Below the pieces are notes generated by a model, which was given only the letters and a program-made list of their open reading frames with translations, had not been told where the DNA came from and searched no databases. Source: UBA1046 sp050945515 (lineage in GTDB: Bacteria > Bacillota > Clostridia > Saccharofermentanales > DTU023). From it: a stretch of DNA of 9,343 nt. Shown piece by piece: positions 6,370-9,343 of the stretch (its first letter is position 1; every line of letters begins with the position of its first letter). The stretch covers positions 1 to 9,343 of the forward strand of contig JBMNTB010000041.1 of NCBI GenBank assembly GCA_050945515.1, written 5' to 3'. A program made the translations under genes and the position numbers.

Positions 6370-7923
6370 ATGAACCCCAATGACATCTCAACAATTATCA
6401 ATTCAATCTTTATCCTGGCCATGCCGTTGTTTTTACTGGCTTTTTGCTTATTTGCCATCGGGCAGACAGTAAAAGCCGGCCACCGCAGTGCTGAGCAACT
6501 GATGGAGCTGGAAAATATAATTGAACATGCACCCCATCCCCAGGCTACGGATACAGATAAAATCGGCGCCAGGATTGACTATCTGGAACAAACTGAAGTC
6601 AAAGATCCGCTGCTATGTTCTGCCCTGACAGATCTTGTACACCGCAGTCAAGATTATCACAACAATTGTTGGTTATATGATCCTGCCAGCAGACTTAATG
6701 AGAACGATCTGCTAACAATTCACGAGAATCATATTATCAAGGGTTTGTACAGCAACATCATTCTGCTGCTTGGCCTCTTGGCAACTGCAGCAGCTGCCTT
6801 TTCTTTGTTCCTCGTACCTAAGGAAAACTTCAATACCGTAGTTTCCCTGCTGTTGTCATCTCTGGTCACAGCTGCGACTCTTTCTTATCTGTTGAAACTG
6901 ATCACCCAGTCCGTGCGTGATAAGATAGACAACAGAATCATGCAAATGAACCGGGCGTTGCTTGACAATTATCCCGTTTTTACTGAACAAATCGGTCTGG
7001 CCAAACTCTCCGGCCGCATGTTTGAATATGAACAGACCATCAAAGACAATCTCACCGAATTCGAGCAGACAGCCAGAAAACTGGTTGAAGGCGAATTCGC
7101 TCAAGGTATCAACCACAGTGTACGTCAGATCATGTCTGAAGAAGTATCACCGCCTATAATTAAGGCAGCCGACACCCTTAGCCTGCTGGCTACTGATCTG
7201 ACCGAACGACAGGAAAAAGGCATGGCCGATCTGGCTGCACAATTCTCCGCCGTTGTCACCGGCTACTTGGAAGATCATCTCAGACCGCTTAATACCCATC
7301 TCGGCAAACTTAATGAACTGATCGCCAAAACCGAAGCTTATGTCGGTGTTTCCGTACAGACACTGGAGACCTCCCGCGAGCAGAATATCGCTCTCAATCA
7401 AGAGATCTCCGAAGCTCTGCGTCTTATGACGCTGGCTAAAAATGACCTGGCCAATGAGATGCTGGACATCCGTGACTATCTGGAGAAGATCGGTGATAGT
7501 ACTAACCGGCTGGCCAGACTTTATCAGGGTGAGGATCGCTCACTGTCACTGCATATTAGCAATCTGGCCAACCAGATCAGCGTCTTCAGCGACAGGTTGA
7601 ATGCCTCCATCACCGAATCGGCTTCTGCGCTGGAACAGGCAGCAGAAATGACCAAGAAACAGGAAGAGTACGGTACAGGACTACTGGCTCATCTCGACCG
7701 TCAAGTACAGCAATTGTCCGAAATTAACCGGACCATCCAAGACAATACCACGCATTTCACAACCGAATCTGCCCAGTTTGTCCACCAGACACTAGCCGAG
7801 TACGATGCAGGTCTAGGTGAAGTCATTGAGCGTCTGAGCTTTGTCGTAGCTGAGATCCGCGATGCGATCGATGGTTTACCGGTTGCTCTGCGCTTAAGAG
7901 GCGAAGGAACACAGAATCGATGA
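6370..7923 (+). CDS. MotA/TolQ/ExbB-like membrane protein with long helical tail (ZorA-like)
   Basis: No exact family is recognised, but the architecture is informative. The 517-residue product has three predicted membrane helices, at about 9-31, 127-149 and 155-179, with a cytoplasmic loop of about 95 residues after the first. That is the TolQ/ExbB layout. Helix 2 carries GLLAT (135-139), resembling GLLGTV of ExbB/TolQ, and helix 3 carries SSLVTAAT (163-170), so polar Thr residues sit where the family lines its ion path (T139, T167). Residues 180-510 are a long, largely helical, heptad-like tail without further membrane segments, as in ZorA of Zorya anti-phage systems. M18 as an alternative start would cut helix 1, so M1 is preferred. 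The stop overlaps the next gene's start (ATGA), implying coupled expression. A channel or stator role is inferred; a purely structural coiled-coil membrane protein is the alternative. Confidence 0.7.
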   Translation: MNPNDISTIINSIFILAMPLFLLAFCLFAIGQTVKAGHRSAEQLMELENIIEHAPHPQATDTDKIGARIDYLEQTEVKDPLLCSALTDLVHRSQDYHNNCWLYDPASRLNENDLLTIHENHIIKGLYSNIILLLGLLATAAAAFSLFLVPKENFNTVVSLLLSSLVTAATLSYLLKLITQSVRDKIDNRIMQMNRALLDNYPVFTEQIGLAKLSGRMFEYEQTIKDNLTEFEQTARKLVEGEFAQGINHSVRQIMSEEVSPPIIKAADTLSLLATDLTERQEKGMADLAAQFSAVVTGYLEDHLRPLNTHLGKLNELIAKTEAYVGVSVQTLETSREQNIALNQEISEALRLMTLAKNDLANEMLDIRDYLEKIGDSTNRLARLYQGEDRSLSLHISNLANQISVFSDRLNASITESASALEQAAEMTKKQEEYGTGLLAHLDRQVQQLSEINRTIQDNTTHFTTESAQFVHQTLAEYDAGLGEVIERLSFVVAEIRDAIDGLPVALRLRGEGTQNR

Positions 7924-9158
7924 GACGTCTGCCCGCAAATATGCCCAGCAATTTCGTCCCCGACTCAGGATGCTCTCTTGAGGATTCCGCTGTGTTGGAA
8001 TTACCTCAGGACTTGCCCCGGCAAGACTCACCTCTAGAAGACTTGCCCCTGTCGACAATTGAAACATCTGAACACAGTGGCAAAGGCATCAGAAAAAGTG
8101 TGCTTAATTTGCAGGAGATAAAGACATCAGGCACTCCCGCTACTCAAGTATCTTCTCCCCTGCTCGGAACTTCTTCTACAATGCCGGCTGCCTCTGAACC
8201 GGAAAAGAGTGATATTACCGTAAAAGCTGAGCCTGAGCAGTCACGCAAGTCAGCTCAATTTGTAGACCCGGCAACTGCTGAATTTCAAGTTCAGGCGGAT
8301 AGCGAAACTGATCGTAACACCGGACAGGAATTTACTCCGGACCTGCAGATTGATGTCGCGTTCACACCTGAATCCGATCCTGATCCGGAAAGCGAAGCTG
8401 TAATTGAAGCATTCCCTGAACACGGCGTAGATCCCGGTACAAAAGTATATTCTATACCGAAAGTGCCACGGGCTCAGCTATTGTATCCCGGTTTCCAAAA
8501 TGCTTTGGACTTTATGCGTGAGAACTTTCGTTTACCGCGCGAAATTCAATTAGAACAGCAAAAAAGCTCCCGCACCTGGCTCCTGGCTAAACTTGACCGG
8601 CTGAACAATAAATCCGAGCTGCAAGCTTTTGCGGCAGGACTCTCCAGGAAAGATCAGGCCTTGCTATTTCCGGTACTGGCTACTTTGAAGAAGAAACAGG
8701 AGATTGACAAACTAGAAAAGGTTATCCTCTATCTAAGCAGCAGATCTCAATACATTCATGGCTGGCTTACGCTGCAATTTGCCTACCCGCGTTCCGTAGT
8801 TGCCACTACTCTGACCAAATTATGTCTTGATCTGGAGGATAAATATTATTTCTCCGATACTAACTATGGCACTCGGCATCTGCACCGGAGCAAGAACATC
8901 AATCCCACACCGGAAATTATCTGGAGTCAGGTGCCAATCATTACCAGCATTGCTCATCCCAACAGTCGCCATTTTATCAAAGATCTTGCGACCAACTATC
9001 TTGCTTCGGGACTTGATTATATTTCCTACTGCACCAAATATGCTATCTACCCGGATCTCAGTCTAGGCCAGGCTTTAAATGAGAAAATAGAGTCAGAACT
9101 GTCGCTGGAAAGTCAAAATGCTACTTCAAGCAGACGTTTTTTTCGTCAAAACAACTAA
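7920..9158 (+). CDS. Hypothetical protein, disordered acidic N-terminus and helical C-terminal domain
   Basis: The family is not recognised. The 412-residue product has no signal peptide and no membrane helix. Residues 1 to about 175 are rich in Pro, Ser, Thr, Glu and Asp, with little hydrophobic pattern, and are probably disordered. Residues about 185-395 look like a compact helical domain with aromatic and basic positions such as W220, R275, H280, W282 and W335. The size and pairing recall the EH_signature domain of ZorC in type I Zorya, but that match is only a guess and was not tested. The ATG overlaps the upstream stop (ATGA, 7920-7923) and is preceded by AAGGA (7904-7908), so the two products are very likely made together and may interact. 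Unlike MotB, ExbD or ZorB, it has no membrane-spanning aspartate segment and no peptidoglycan-binding domain. Confidence 0.6.
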   Translation: MRRLPANMPSNFVPDSGCSLEDSAVLELPQDLPRQDSPLEDLPLSTIETSEHSGKGIRKSVLNLQEIKTSGTPATQVSSPLLGTSSTMPAASEPEKSDITVKAEPEQSRKSAQFVDPATAEFQVQADSETDRNTGQEFTPDLQIDVAFTPESDPDPESEAVIEAFPEHGVDPGTKVYSIPKVPRAQLLYPGFQNALDFMRENFRLPREIQLEQQKSSRTWLLAKLDRLNNKSELQAFAAGLSRKDQALLFPVLATLKKKQEIDKLEKVILYLSSRSQYIHGWLTLQFAYPRSVVATTLTKLCLDLEDKYYFSDTNYGTRHLHRSKNINPTPEIIWSQVPIITSIAHPNSRHFIKDLATNYLASGLDYISYCTKYAIYPDLSLGQALNEKIESELSLESQNATSSRRFFRQNN

Positions 9159-9343
9159 GAGCGCACATTCCTTTCATTTGCTATACCCTAATTGATCATG
9201 ATAGACTATTGTAATGCCTGTCTTTCGTTTGTGGATTAAGAAACTGGTGCTAAAATCTGTATTTAAGCATGCTATTGATCTTTCTATCACTTAGCCTATA
9301 GTCCATAATATTTAGTCCGGTGGACTTGGCAAGATAGCTTGCG
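9159..9343. other. Non-coding right edge
   Basis: No coding frame is supported. The stretch holds an 8-bp palindrome AGCATGCT (9266-9273), a candidate rightward promoter (9229-9256) and two small adjacent hairpins at the very edge: AGTCC/GGACT (9314-9318 with 9322-9326) and GCAAG/CTTGC (9329-9333 with 9338-9342). No convincing terminator follows the gene ending at 9158. It may be the leader of a gene beyond the window. Confidence 0.4.
9229..9256 (+). promoter_or_regulatory. Candidate rightward promoter leading off the window
   Basis: TTGTGG (9229-9234), a 16-bp spacer and TAAAAT (9251-9256), with TG at 9248-9249, form an extended -10 promoter similar to the two others in the window. Its target would lie to the right of 9343. 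Confidence 0.4.

Noticed and set aside
9133..9147. GACG-T7-CGTC at the end of the second rightward gene as a terminator
   Set aside because: The stem has four pairs and the T run is in the loop rather than after the stem; it lies within the coding region.
6370..9158. A complete Zorya anti-phage operon
   Set aside because: No ZorB-like OmpA/membrane-Asp protein, SNF2 helicase (ZorD) or HNH nuclease (ZorE) is in the window; only a general likeness to ZorA is supportable.

Overview
The window holds six protein genes and looks like a chromosomal segment of an anaerobic Firmicute, most probably a member of the Clostridia. This rests on strong AGGAGG-type ribosome binding sites, extended -10 promoters (TGnTATAAT), moderate G+C, a greA-lysS pair, and a set of atypical housekeeping enzymes. 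No rRNA, tRNA or marker protein fixes the genus.

Layout. Bases 1-125 are non-coding and dense with dyad symmetries; they may be the structured 3' end of something off the left edge, possibly an IS200/IS605-type element (uncertain). A minus-strand terminator (131-162) then closes a leftward block that reads, in transcription order, pyrG (CTP synthase), guaB (IMP dehydrogenase), greA (transcript cleavage factor) and lysS (lysyl-tRNA synthetase). All are intact reading frames. Three depart from the textbook form: PyrG has glycine where the glutaminase nucleophile cysteine belongs, GuaB is of the Tritrichomonas foetus-like type, and LysS carries an extra C-terminal EMAPII/MetG-type tRNA-binding domain.

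A 212-nt intergenic region (6158-6369) separates pyrG from a divergent, rightward, translationally coupled gene pair. The first protein (517 aa) has the three-helix layout of MotA/TolQ/ExbB proton-channel subunits plus a long helical cytoplasmic tail of about 330 residues, resembling ZorA of the Zorya anti-phage systems. The second (412 aa) has a long acidic, Pro/Ser/Thr-rich, probably disordered N-terminal half and a helical C-terminal domain. No MotB/ExbD/ZorB-like partner with a transmembrane aspartate lies in the window. The pair is the best candidate here for an uncharacterised system. A further possible rightward promoter near 9229-9256 may drive a gene beyond the right edge.

How the genes work together: the leftward block supplies CTP and GMP precursors and supports transcription elongation and lysine charging. 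The rightward pair shares no obvious pathway with it and is probably a membrane-anchored assembly of unknown purpose.
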